Source: Hawksworthiomyces lignivorus
Taxonomy: Eukaryota; Ascomycota; Sordariomycetes; Ophiostomatales; Ophiostomataceae
Length of the DNA stretch: 64,000 nt
Direction: 5' to 3'
Assembly: GCA_002917075.1 (NCBI GenBank)
Contig: NTMA01000043.1
Location: forward strand, 62,001 to 126,000
Position 1 is the stretch's first letter. Every line of letters starts with the position of its first letter. Positions 1-10,842 of the stretch are shown here, piece by piece. The notes below the pieces were generated by a model. It ran no database searches. It saw only the letters and a program-made list of their open reading frames with translations, and had not been told where the DNA came from. The position numbers and the translations under genes are program-made.

Positions 1-822
1 TACCTGAAGAGAGGATGAGTATGGATGCAACTATAAATTGGACATGTTCGACGTCTGAGGACCTTTGGGCTGTGTGGTTGCGTCTTGGAGCTTCTGCATT
101 TTATTAGGATGAGATGACCCATTAGTGATGAATCTTGCTTACCTGTAGTCCTTGGATTTGAATAGTGTTATTTCGGCTTTCGTTTTTTGCAAAACCGAGA
201 TTTTACTCCAAGAGTCCATTTTCAATTCTTAGAGCCGTGTTTCCTTCATCAATAAAAGAGGCTCCTATTGCACTTAAAGTAAGGGCATGCGGATTGTATT
301 CGAAATAGAACCCACAAAATGGATCAACCTGCTGGCCCAGATAGCGAAGTTACGTGAACGGCTGTGGCGGGGCAAGCGAATAGTCTCTCTCCCCGCATCT
401 ATCTTGGCAAATTCTAGCTCTTGTTAAACTGGCAACCAGGCAGTGGAGATGATGAGCGAAATTAAAAGCAACCAAGCTCTTTTACAGCTGCCTAGCTATT
501 TTGCCTTGCGACCCAGTCAACCAGTCACAGCTCAATGTGCACATGTGCAAAACATCCCGTCGACTCCGCCTCATTGCTGATTTCTGGACAGGTCTCAAAA
601 TATTACAAGTCATCTTGGAATTTCCGGTGTCTGCGCCCTCTGATGTGACCATGTTTGAGCCGCAAACATCTAGTGCTTGACTAACTGCACTATCCGCACT
701 GAACATCTACCATGAGCTTAATTGAGAAATCAAAGATTTCTATCTATCGTATACATACGTCTTAGTCGGTATCCAGACGTGAGGCGCATCCATTTTTAGC
801 CCGAGATCATTGTACCGGAGGC
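1..822. other. Intergenic, no gene seen
   Basis: No convincing coding region, RNA gene or repeat is visible. The stretch is moderately AT-rich with short meaningless ORFs. Its right end is the presumed promoter of the NLR gene that starts at 823. Confidence 0.6.
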
Positions 823-3800
823 ATGGCGCTCGCTGCGCGCACAGCGGCGCCGCTGAGCCCCGAGGTCATTTTGGCGCAGACGATCTCGGAATTTGAGAAC
901 AGTCTCTCGGCTGAGCAGAAGCCGACGTTTCGCAATTTGCGAAACCAAGCACTTCGCTCTGCGCCACAACCGGAGGACGTCATGCGCTTGACGGCAGAAA
1001 TCAGCCTGCAGTTCAAAAGGAATTCGCCGATGAGCCGATGCTTCGGCCCGCGGTTTACCAATGTCCTGCAGACGGTCCAGCAATATGCGGCACTAGGCGA
1101 CGTCGTTGTCGGCGGCGCACAAAACATTCTTGCAGCCGGCATTTGGGCTTTAGTGAGAATGTCTCTCCAGGTGAGTGATTGCCCCGGCACCCCGAAAGCT
1201 TCGTCTTCTGGACCTTGCTCGAAACGGGTCTTGTCTCCTTGGGCCAGCACTCCCTCCACCTGTGCCTTGTATTGACGCGTGCGAACTGCGGCCTAGATGG
1301 TCGTCGGGTTGACTTCGTATGTGGAGAAGATCTCCATCTTTTTTATGAATGTTGGTCGTTCTTCGCCGAGATACCAATCTATGGCACTTTTGTATCCCCG
1401 CTCTGCCAACCTTAGAGCATATCTATGCCACTACTTCGTCGTCATCACACGCGTGTGCCAGCACTTTGTGTCTTTCAGCCAAAAGTCTCTTCTGGGGCAG
1501 CTTACGGCGTCCTTGGACGACTCGAAACTGCGCACAGCGCAGACCCAGCTGGACAAGTGGGCGAGCTGCATCCGAGAGGAGGTTGCCTTTCTCAGCGCGC
1601 AGACGGTGGAAGAGGAAGCACGGGAGAACAGCCGCTTTCGAGCGCTGATCAGCATGTCCCAATCTGCGGATGCGCACCGGCAGCGATTGGCACGGCGGCT
1701 GAAGCTGCTGGATGGCTGTTCGACCATGGACTTTGAAACGCCATGGAAGCAAGCGCGGAAACTGGGCAACTCGACCATCTTTGCGAACAGCAGCACATAC
1801 CGCGCGTGGAAGGATGAAGCCAATCCCTCGACGCTAGTCTTGATGGGCAAGCTTGGCTCCGGGAAGTCGGTCACCATGGCCAATATTCTCGACGATGTTC
1901 TCCTCAGCGACGACGGCGCGGCAACTGTTTATTTTTTCTGTAGACACGATATCCCGGAAGGCTTGACCGCGCGAGCCGTTGTCGGTTCTTTGCTTCGCCA
2001 GCTGCTGCAATTGTGCATTCAGGACCCAGCGCTGGACGAGCTAATCGATGACTTCAGAGCACATTTTAGTCTTGACTACATCGTCGGCATCGTCCATAAT
2101 GTGTTCCCTCACCAACGTAGGGTCCGATGCCTCATCGATGGTCTTGATGAATGCCCCGTAGAGGAAGCAATACAAGTGCTGCGTTGGATCAAACGTCTGC
2201 GCACCAACCTGGACTTGCAATGCTGCATGTCTGTCCGGACGACGGCGGATAGAAAGCTGATCTCAGACGAAACTCTAGCTGAAGGGGAGACCATCGCCAT
2301 TCCCGACGACAACCCGGACATTGTCAATTACATCGACGCCGAACTTCAGTACCGTGTCGAAGCAGGAGATTTGAAGATCGGCAACCCTACGCTCACCCTT
2401 GAGATCAGAGATGCCCTTTTGCATGGCGCCAATGGGATGTAAGATCTATCGACAGTGCTATTCTCGATTTTGGAAGCGGCTCTGACAAATTTATCACAGG
2501 TTTTTATGGGTGGCTCTTCAGATCCAATCCCTGTGCGAAGAAGAGAGCGACGAGAGCATCCGGACTGCATTGTGCAATCTCCCACACGACCTCTACATGA
2601 CGTTCGAGCGCATCTTGACGCGCGCGCGCAAGCGAGGAACAGCGTACCAGCAGCTGATTTTGAAGCTCGTATCTGCCGCATACCGACCTCTGACTATCTA
2701 TGAACTGCGCGAGGCGCTGAGCGTTCGCCCGCGCGATCCTACCTGGTATCCAGAGCGCCTGGTCAACGACATCCGCTCTACAATCAGCTGCTGCGGTAGT
2801 TTGGTCATTGTTGACGAGGAGGAGCTCTCGGTTCGGCTGATTCACCAGAGCGTACTCCAGTTCCTGCTGAGTCCCCCAGAAACCAGCCAATCACCACCTT
2901 GGCACTTTGACCTCGAAGAGGCGCACGTAGACGTAGGCGAAATTGCCGTGACCTTTCTCAATTATGGCATATTTGAAACTCGGGTTTCTGCAAGCGTAGC
3001 TCCGTCTGTCTCCGCAACTCAGCTGGCCAACAGAGTCATGGAAGACGCACTTGCTCCGGCGGGTATGGCTGGAAAACTGGCTCTGATGCTATTGCGCGCG
3101 ACTGCTTCCACGGCGCAGGAGGACCTGAACGTGGGCAGAATCGTCGCCGAGATCCAGAGCCAGCGCCGGCAGAAAAAGGAAGTGGAGATTTACCACTTTC
3201 TTCCATATGCGTCCCAGTACTGGCTACCTCATACGTCCTGGGTCAACAAAGAATCCAAAATTTACCCGCTCTGGCTGCAAGCCTTTAATAATCCCATGTT
3301 CGATTCCGTGCCGTGGGCTCACGGTGAAAGGCCTGTTGATGACCTAGTGGTCGATGAAGAGACCGGAAGCGTGTGGCAGTTGTCGCCAAGGATAACTTGG
3401 TCCATTTCACACGACCATATGGCGTTGTTCCGCGCTGAACTGACCGGAAAAGAATGGCTTCGTGGATTCAGAAGTGTCATGCCCTATCTTGTGGCATGCC
3501 TTAATAATGACGTCCCGCCACTCATTTCGCCTGGCATGGCCACCAGGCTATTGCTGTTTGCGGTCCTCTTTCGGTCAGTAAAGATTGCCAAGTGGTTGCT
3601 GTCGATGGGGGCAGACGTGTCCGCCCAAGATCGCCGGTTGTGGCAAGGAGCTGTAAACCGTCGCGAGCATGACTTCCTCGGCTCTATTGTCAAATTCGAC
3701 AATGAGAACGGATACGGCTTGTTAAAATATACACTCCTGGCGCTTGCATGTGAAGCAAAGGATGCCTGTCTTGTACACTTGCTCATACGATGTGGAGCAG

Positions 3801-5476
3801 GTGCCCATAGAGGGCAGCAGCATAGTTCGCAGCCAATCGTCTTGGACACTGTGCTCTACGATTCCAGCAACACCCGCATTGCCTTTAACCTTCTTCGTGC
3901 AAATCACTTCCCATTCTCTTATGATGTCGATACCTTTGTCAATCGCTTTTGCCAGCTTCTCATAACATGCCAAGCCATGGCCAATCTTGACTTTTTCGAC
4001 CCAGTCAAAGCTGCGCTAAGCGCTGCATCCTTTCACAGCGAGAGGGATTCAGGCAAGATCTCAAGACTTCTTGAAAAGACTCTCGTCCATGCCTGCCTAC
4101 GCGGCGATGTATTGTTAGCAGGGATGCTCCTCGGCCACGGATTTCCTTCCAATGAAGACACCACAAAGGAGTGTCTTCAAGCCACGCTCTATGCTCGATC
4201 AATAGCGAGAACGCAGATTGCGCTCGAGATTTTGGAAAGCAATTCCCCTCCAGAGTGTCTCCTCCGATGCGTTCAATTACGAGATTGGCATTTAGCCACA
4301 GAGCTACAGCTGCGAGGCGCTGCCGGAGCCGGTGTCAAGGCGTACGCATCGCGTTTTCCTGTCTTACACCTCTGCGCAGATGCCGGGGACTGCGTCGGAC
4401 TACGATTTCTCTTGAACCTCACAAAGGCCGATGTCAATGCACCATTTGGGGGCGACTCGATATTCGGCAAGGATACTTTGATACAGACAGCCTTAAAAGG
4501 TGAATGGGAGGCGCTGGGAGACTTGCAACGTCTCAAGGATACCATTGTTACTCTTATCGATCTGGGGGCAGATCTTGGCATTGCCAGAGCAGAGAGCGAA
4601 CCATGCATTAACCTTGTTTTCCAGCTATGCGGTAGGATGGCGGACCGAATGGAAAAATATTTGGGGAACACGGGTACTAGGAGGCTGTTCCACGAATTCG
4701 AACACATCTTGGAAACCTGCCTGCAGAAAGAGAACAGCACAAAAATGGGCAACAATACCTCCAAGGTTGGGCCAGGTCACTTAGAAATTGTCATGCGAAG
4801 GTACATAGCCCTGGTTGGGAAATTTCAAAGTCCCCGGAGAGGCATATCGACGCCGGTGGGCAACTGGAGCTCTGCCTGGGCTAGAGGGATTCTTGCCATC
4901 AAAGGCCACTATCTCAGGGTCACTGAAATGCTTCTGCGATACGGCCACCAGGAAAACTGTGCAGGAATAATTAGCGAGAATGCGCAAGCTCTCGGCGGAG
5001 TCATGAGGCACCTGCTCGCATCATATGGGTTCGACGTGTCTGCGATTGCGCTCGAAGACCAGATCCTTGTCGACCGCCGGCCGCCGATGCTCCAAGCGGC
5101 TTATCTTGGCGAGAACTTCATCAACGTGGTCAAAGCCATAATTCTGGAGGAAATGACATCAGACCATGCGGCGTATTTTGAATTCGTAAGTGTCAGGGAC
5201 GCGGTAGATAGAAGCTCTCTAGAACACGATATTTTGGTACGCGCCTTTGAGTTGGCACGCTTGGAGTCTCCTATCGTAAACCAAGTCGCTGCACAAGTCG
5301 AGATGAGTAGCAAAGAGGAGTCAGAAGAGGAGGGGAGCAAGAAGGACGAAGTCTTACCGAGCTGGGCTGAGGAGAGTCATACTGCAGCAAGTCTTTGCCC
5401 ACAGCAGACAGAAATTCGCTCTATCGTAGATTCAGACTCTGAAGATGACGATGGCGATGAGAATTCAATAGATTAG
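823..5476 (+). CDS. NACHT/STAND NLR-like protein with ankyrin-like repeats
   Basis: Three exons (823-1170, 1297-2438, 2500-5476) join in frame to 1488 aa. The second junction recreates the classic NACHT stretch GMFLWVALQIQSLC, which strongly supports the model. The N-terminal ~280 residues resemble the helical leader found before fungal NACHT domains. A Walker A motif (GKLGSGKS) lies near residue 300 and a Walker B motif (LIDGLDEC) near 394. A winged-helix-like segment with the HQSVLQFLL motif follows. Ankyrin-like repeats (AKWLLSMGADVSAQD, VHLLIRCGAGAH) lie around residues 845-925. The C-terminus is a Glu/Asp-rich tail. Fungal NLRs of this kind act in nonself recognition and regulated cell death; that role is inferred from the family. 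No break was found in 4.6 kb. The exact start is uncertain because another ATG could be used upstream of the NACHT domain. Confidence 0.85.
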
Positions 5477-6564
5477 TAGCGCCGACCTAACTTAGACATT
5501 TAGGCCGCCACCAAATACCGCTTCGCACAAATCATTACATCTGACACACCACCAGCCAATCATCTCAGCCATCATGAGCGACTGGCCCATAACGCCTCTC
5601 ATCTTTCTCCAGCTTCTCTCACACTCCTTGTGGCTCTATTTTTGTTTCTGGACAGAGAAAGAGACAATGTTAGATTTGGAATAATAGATATTAAGATAAC
5701 CCATTAGCATGCTACCTAAACATAGAGAAGGCACAAGATTATATAGATATTCTCATTTTCAACATGTCCCTCTTCCCTGCGAGTTCCCCCCGTATCTTGT
5801 GATCTGTCCATTTGTCTGCCTTACGGTTACGTTCTGCAGATGCCTAGCATTTTTCAGTTTCGGAAAAGAAAACACAACAGTACTGCCAGCCTTAAGGCTC
5901 ATATCATCTGTCTCAAACAAAATCATATCGCCATCGCCGTACTTCGTTTGTGGATCTGCCTTGACAGACTGCAACAAAAGCAAACCTAAGTGAGGCCTTT
6001 TCTCTTCCTTGTCTCCGCCGACTGCTTGTCATGGTCTTGTTCCATTAGCTATTAGAGTGGCACAAGGCAGGCTCATGCTGGTGTTTCTATTAGCATGACT
6101 GTGTAAGGAGTGTCGAGTTTTATATCATATGAATATCTCATTATTACCGTACATGTAGTATTGTATCTACCCTCCGCTAAGAGGCCTTAGCCCTCGTACT
6201 GTCGTAGGCACAGTTATTTCTCCTTTTACAATTAACAATCTGCATCACCTGAACTCAACAGCAGTCTTTCTAAATCATTACAAAATGGCTAGGGAGGCCC
6301 CCTTTGATGCAACCTTCCTACAGACTATTGGTGGTGACGCAAATTGTTCTTATACAAAAGAAGTCATTAAATGCTGTTGAGTTATAAGGGACTGTTACAT
6401 GGGCCCAACAGGATTAATCCTTTTGTACTGGTAGAGTGACTTAGTGGCACCGCTCAACAAATGCAAGAAAGACCTTTGGTAAAGAAATAAGTTTAAAATT
6501 CGAGCACAAGAGCACAAGGCACTATCACACCAACTCCAGTCCAGTTCTTTCACGGCGTCAAGAA
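5477..6564. other. Intergenic, 1.1 kb
   Basis: This separates the NLR gene from the precursor-like gene on the opposite strand. ORFs here (for example 5709-5993) have no recognisable domain, skewed composition and no intron support. Nothing else is seen. Confidence 0.55.
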
Positions 6565-6820
6565 TTAACCTAGAAAATTAGTTAAGATACTTTAACAAAA
6601 GAAAATGGAAGGGTCGCATACGCTGAGCAGCACCATCACCATATCCTTCGTCATCGTACGATTCAGCCCCTAATTGGGTTAATAGACAGACTGTACAACA
6701 AAGACCTGGTGGTTTAGACTTGCGTTTGGCAAAGGCACCGTCAGCCTGAGGCTGGATCGCAACGGCCTGGGCGATCGCAACGAAAATGGTCACTAAAAAG
6801 GCAACCGTAGGAACGCGCAT
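6565..6820 (-). CDS. Putative secreted RiPP precursor peptide (UstYa/dikaritin-type)
   Basis: The ATG at 6820 opens a short ORF with a clear signal peptide: a basic start (MRVP), a hydrophobic core and small residues before QAVA. An intron with donor GTATGC (6621-6570), branch-like CTTAACTAAT and acceptor TCTAG ends the protein after 67 aa, leaving only two coding bases and a TAA in exon 2. Without splicing it would be about 75 aa. After the leader there is a dibasic Lys-Arg site (AFAKRKS), as used by Kex2, then a Cys-rich stretch (CCTVC) and an acidic, Gly-rich tail with two tyrosines (SYDDEGYGDG). Tyr is the usual target residue in UstYa-made cyclic peptides. The adjoining genes are a UstYa oxidase, a tyrosinase and a peptidase, which is why I call it a precursor. 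A 42-base alternative intron (about 6706-6665) would remove the Cys stretch. A small secreted cysteine-rich protein of other function is the alternative. Confidence 0.55.
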
Positions 6821-7492
6821 TTTGAATAAGTGTAAAGTGTAATAGACCGTATATGGACAGGGATATAGCAGAAAGCAGAAGCAGACGTATGACACTAGAT
6901 AGATGGGTCTTAAAGTGAAGAAGATGGAAGCAAGGCAACAATATTGGTAAAGATATGAAATATCAAACGGGGCGGTCCTTCGATATATATAGACACCGCA
7001 ATCATAATAACAAGATTATTAGATACCGTATAATTCTAAAGCTACGAAACACGAAAACCACTTATACCAAACTAGGAAGGTTACAAAAGAGTTTGAAAGA
7101 CAAAAAACTTGTTGACTTACTGGGGACCAGAAAGAATGCCCTTTCTCCTCTTCTACACACCTTCGCTTACATGGGAGAGGGATGGGAGACGTCCATTATT
7201 CATGACTTCTGTGGTGCAATAATGGCGCACAGAGCTTATGTCTTTTGCATAACAATGAAACATACAGCATGTAAGTATAAGGCACGTAGATAAGCGGACG
7301 ACGACTGGAATGTAGGCAATCTCCTGTGGATTTGGAGGATTGAGTGATTTACAGAACAAGCGAAGCTACAATTTCTCCTCAGTTGCGCAGCCTCTCTTAC
7401 AGATGAGAGGGCAGGAGCCTGTCACTTGGTGGCTAACGAAGTACAGGCTTCCCACGGCACCGGCTATCAATAAAAAGTACTGTCTTTAACCA
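6821..7492. other. Precursor promoter and UstYa 3' flank
   Basis: This holds the upstream region of the leftward precursor-like gene, with an AT-rich TATATATA element near 6983-6990, and the 3' end of the UstYa gene. The + strand ORF at 6955-7293 is low-complexity and shows no family features. Confidence 0.4.
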
Positions 7493-8573
7493 CTATGTAC
7501 TGCCCGTCTCCCCTATGATATCGCCACGGCCCCCAGGATAAGCTGGCCCCAGCTTAGGGTGAATCAAATATCCCGGCTTGAAGAGGTTGCCAATTCGGCG
7601 GCTTCCAGCCCAAGCGTCCAGCTCTTTCCACTTTACACACTGATGTGGCATCGTGAAGTTGGCTGTAGGAATGCTACTCTCGGTTTGCCACTTCATAGTG
7701 AGAAGCTGCATGTCACCTTGACACATTACACTCTGACGAAGCATGTCCAAGCAGTGATCTAAAAACGTCAACTTATTAATGAAGAACCAAATAAGGAGAA
7801 ATGCGACAAGAAAGACACCATAATGGATGATCTTTTACGTACGGTTATGATATTCGTTTGCATGCTTCTGTTTCAGCGTGATGTTGGGAAAATAATGGTC
7901 CTCATACATATAATGATGAATTCGTTTCTGCTGCTGTTTTAGTCTGCATCATGGAACTTCTGCAAGGACCAAGGTAACTTACAATACAATGGAGGTTGTG
8001 GTATACGTTGGCACTTGCAAAGTATCCACCATCTGGCAAACGAATGGCCTGCTCTCGGCGACCTGGGATATGATCCATCTCTGATTCTGTGATGCGAATA
8101 TTGCTGTCTTCAATTTTGTTAGGCGAGAAAAATCAAACGATTGCAGTAGAGCATACGCACTTTTCAACAGACGGCTCCATGCTTCATCGAGCTCTTCACT
8201 CGGTGCCCCAACGTAGACAGAATGCTCGTGCATGAATACTTTCGACTCATATGCACCCGTGTATGGAACTGCTATTGTTAATTTTTTTTTCTTTCTCTCA
8301 ATGTATGTGACTCTTACCATACGTAACGGAAGGCCTAGTTAAACAGTTCCTGCCTTCCAATCGGTGCCAGGCGTATGCGAACACGAGCGTGTACGTTAGA
8401 ACCAGGCACAGGTGTAGGCATACGGACTGCCATGTCGGCCGGAGAGCAGCCTTTCCATTGTGAGACGTGTAATTCGCTTCGTAAGCGTCATTTATATCTT
8501 CCTCTTCAGATGAAGAGGAAGTGCGCCCTGCTGGCGGAAGAAGAGGAACTTTTCTTTCTTCTTTTGAAAACAT
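7493..8573 (-). CDS. UstYa-family (DUF3328) oxidase
   Basis: Five exons (8573-8318, 8271-8157, 8103-7983, 7933-7843, 7758-7493) join to 282 aa with consistent phases. The N-terminus is cytosolic and begins like other family members (MFSKEERKVPLLP). A single membrane helix spans about residues 50-69. The family block GAPSEELDEAWSRLL precedes the first HxxHC motif (HNLHC, 159-163, in VYHNLHCI). The second motif (HNHHC, 193-197) runs into the hallmark HCLDMLRQ..MC. UstYa proteins carry out oxidative cyclisation of Tyr-containing core peptides of ribosomally made fungal peptides such as ustiloxin, asperipin and phomopsin. Some members instead act in other pathways, for example cyclochlorotine hydroxylation. 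It lies head to head with the tyrosinase, 397 bases apart, and tail-on to the precursor-like gene. Both copper/iron-binding motifs are present, so it looks functional. Confidence 0.9.
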
Positions 8574-8970
8574 TGTGTCTGCTTTTGGTTGACATAAACT
8601 GAGTAGGAGGGGGAAAAGGCACAACTACAGAGTGCTTTATACATTGGATGGTTTCGTTTGGCTCGCAGTAGAGTCATATCTGACCACACTGCAAGCCGAA
8701 GGGTGTTCACCTTCCTGAATTGCATTTACAGAGTATAGAGGGAGGGAGGGTCGTAATAATAAACCTTCCCCTAAAGAATCAATCTATCCTATAGAATTAG
8801 CGTGGAACAAGGAATCACCTCTCGTGCTTCATGTAGTATTTTCGTTTCTTCTAGGTATAAATAGCCAGAGGGAATGAGACTATAGATATATATTTAATCT
8901 CTTCTGATTAAAGCACGACCGAAGGCAACTGCAATACATTAAACTGGGCATTCTTAAAAATTCTTTTTCA
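8574..8970. promoter_or_regulatory. Divergent UstYa/tyrosinase promoter
   Basis: The 397-base gap separates the start codons of two divergent biosynthetic genes. TATAAATAG at 8856-8864 lies about 107 bases before the tyrosinase ATG. On the other strand TATAAAGC (8635-8642) lies about 62 bases before the UstYa ATG, with a CCAAT just behind it. One shared intergenic region suggests joint regulation; no regulator gene is seen in the cluster. Confidence 0.55.
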
Positions 8971-10185
8971 ATGGCCTTTTTCTCTCGTGCATTCACTTAT
9001 ACGTCTTTGCCTCAGTCTGAAATAGAACTTGAAGGTTCTCAAAGAGGAAACAAGTCACTTGGAAGACGTCGATTGCGATTGTTTGCTGCGCTTCTCCTAT
9101 CAATAGCCGTCATTCTAATCACTTCCGTTTGGGCTGCGTTTGTTCCTGATGCCTCAAACATCTGTAGCAATCCTGTCGTGCGGAAAGAGTGGCGTACTGC
9201 AAGCCGTTCAGAGCAGCAGACGTATATTGATGCAGTCTTGTGCATCATGAGAGCGCCCTCAAAACTACGAGAAGACTCCAGTCGATACGATGATTTCGCA
9301 TACATTCATACGTCAGAGGGGGCCACAGTGCACTATGCCGCTGCCTTTTTGCCATGGCACCGATATTTCATTCACATTTTCGAGACCGCATTGCGGGAGG
9401 AATGTCACTATAACAAGTCCTTGTTGTAAGTCAGTTCGATATGTCACCAACTTTGCCAGTGTCTGATGAGAGAAACAAACAACAGATACTGGGACTGGAG
9501 CCTTGACGCAGGGGATCTTGCCATGTCGCCGATATGGGATCGAACGAGCGGTTTCGGTGGCAATGGCGACAGCAACGACGACACCCACTGCGTGACAAAC
9601 GGGCCATTTGCAAACACATCCCGCTGCTGGCAATCGAAGGCCAACGGTCATGGATTCGATACCCTCCGCCTGCGTCACTGCCTGGCGCGGGACTTTGCGA
9701 CTGGTGACTACAAAGATGCGCTGCAAGAGCGGATTACTGTCGCATCCATCGAGCAAGTCCTCGAACAAGGCACGTACGCGGCTTTTTTTGACCAGCTCGA
9801 GGTCAAAGTACATAATTCGATCCCTCTGTTTGTTCGCGGTGACTTTTTTCGACTTACCGCCCCCAATGGTAGGTCACTTGCGCTATTTAAGCACAACCAG
9901 GAAACTTGATATCCTGTACTGATGTTGGTTGTAGATCCTGTTTTCTTCTTGCATCACGCACAGGTGGATCGTCTATGGTGGTTGTGGCAACAGCGAGACA
10001 TATCTCAGCGCATGCATGACTTTGGTGGATCAATCCAGAATGTAAGAATCAACAAGACGCATACCAACTCGACCAACTCCGATGCATCTCTGGAAAACGA
10101 AGTGTCGCTAGGCGGGTTGGCTCCAAGTGTCCGCATCCGCGAGATAATAATCACGCAGTCGTCGTTGTTTTGTTACCGTTACTAG
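8971..10185 (+). CDS. Tyrosinase (type-3 copper), UstQ-like context
   Basis: Three exons (8971-9425, 9486-9868, 9935-10185) give 362 aa ending in CYRY, the usual end of short fungal tyrosinases. A membrane helix or signal anchor lies at about residues 31-57. The CuA site is complete: His113 (YIHT), His121 and His130 in FLPWHRYF. The CuB region shows VHNSIP near 261-265 and DPVFFLHHAQVDRLWW near 282-293. Tyrosinases usually have HxxxH at the start of CuB; here the second His appears to be Pro. Known dikaritin clusters (ustiloxin, phomopsin) carry a tyrosinase that hydroxylates a Tyr in the core peptide, and the divergent pairing with the UstYa gene fits this. A melanin-type function is the alternative. 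Confidence 0.88.
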
Positions 10186-10842
10186 GCAATTGTGTGCTTC
10201 AGATGGCGTATGCCTCTTTCAAAACCAACAACATTTTAATTGCTTTGTAACCCTCCTTTACTGGGTACGTGATCGTAGGATCTCCTCCTGGCCCGTTTCT
10301 CCCAAACGAGAAAGTCGTAATCGATATGTAGAATGCTTCGTAACACCTTCCACTTGGAGCAACGTAGTAGCATCCTGATCTAGGTCATTTGAAATATTAA
10401 TCTCTGGCTAACAAAGATAAGTTCTCATACAAATGAGTATTCGAAAGCTTCTTAGCCAGTGTCGGATCCTTGGCTTAATGGTATATACGGTGTCTCAATT
10501 ATCGGATACATTGTATTATGTCAGTAATAGTTCAGCAGCTTAGCTTATCCTCAAGAGACGGAAATCGAGCTATGTAAGATATGCAGCAATGAAAAAACTT
10601 AAAAATAGATAATAACTGCCGAGATAGGATGAGGTAAACTTCTACGTTTAACCGATCGTAGCGTGTCAAGGGAAGCCTGTACAAGCTTCGGTTTATTAAC
10701 AGATCCGCACTACGAAAAGCGAGTCGCACTGCTGTAATATTTTACTCTATCTTTTCCTCTGCCCTGCTGTGTCTTGAATTCATCCCTTCTAAACAGCTTC
10801 TTCGACTCTCCTTAGACCCGCTGTGAAAACCAGAACACATAA
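10186..10842. other. Intergenic between tyrosinase and M3 peptidase
   Basis: AT-rich spacer holding the tyrosinase 3' region and the peptidase promoter. The segment just before 10843 is pyrimidine-rich, as in many fungal 5' leaders. No gene seen. Confidence 0.5.

Noticed and set aside
807..1259. 150-codon antisense ORF under the NLR start
   Set aside because: It is the complement of a recognised coding exon with a verified splice; length is explained by GC-rich coding sequence.
5709..5993. 94-codon ORF in the NLR-precursor gap
   Set aside because: No domain, composition like surrounding AT-rich DNA, and an overlapping ORF of similar length on the other strand.
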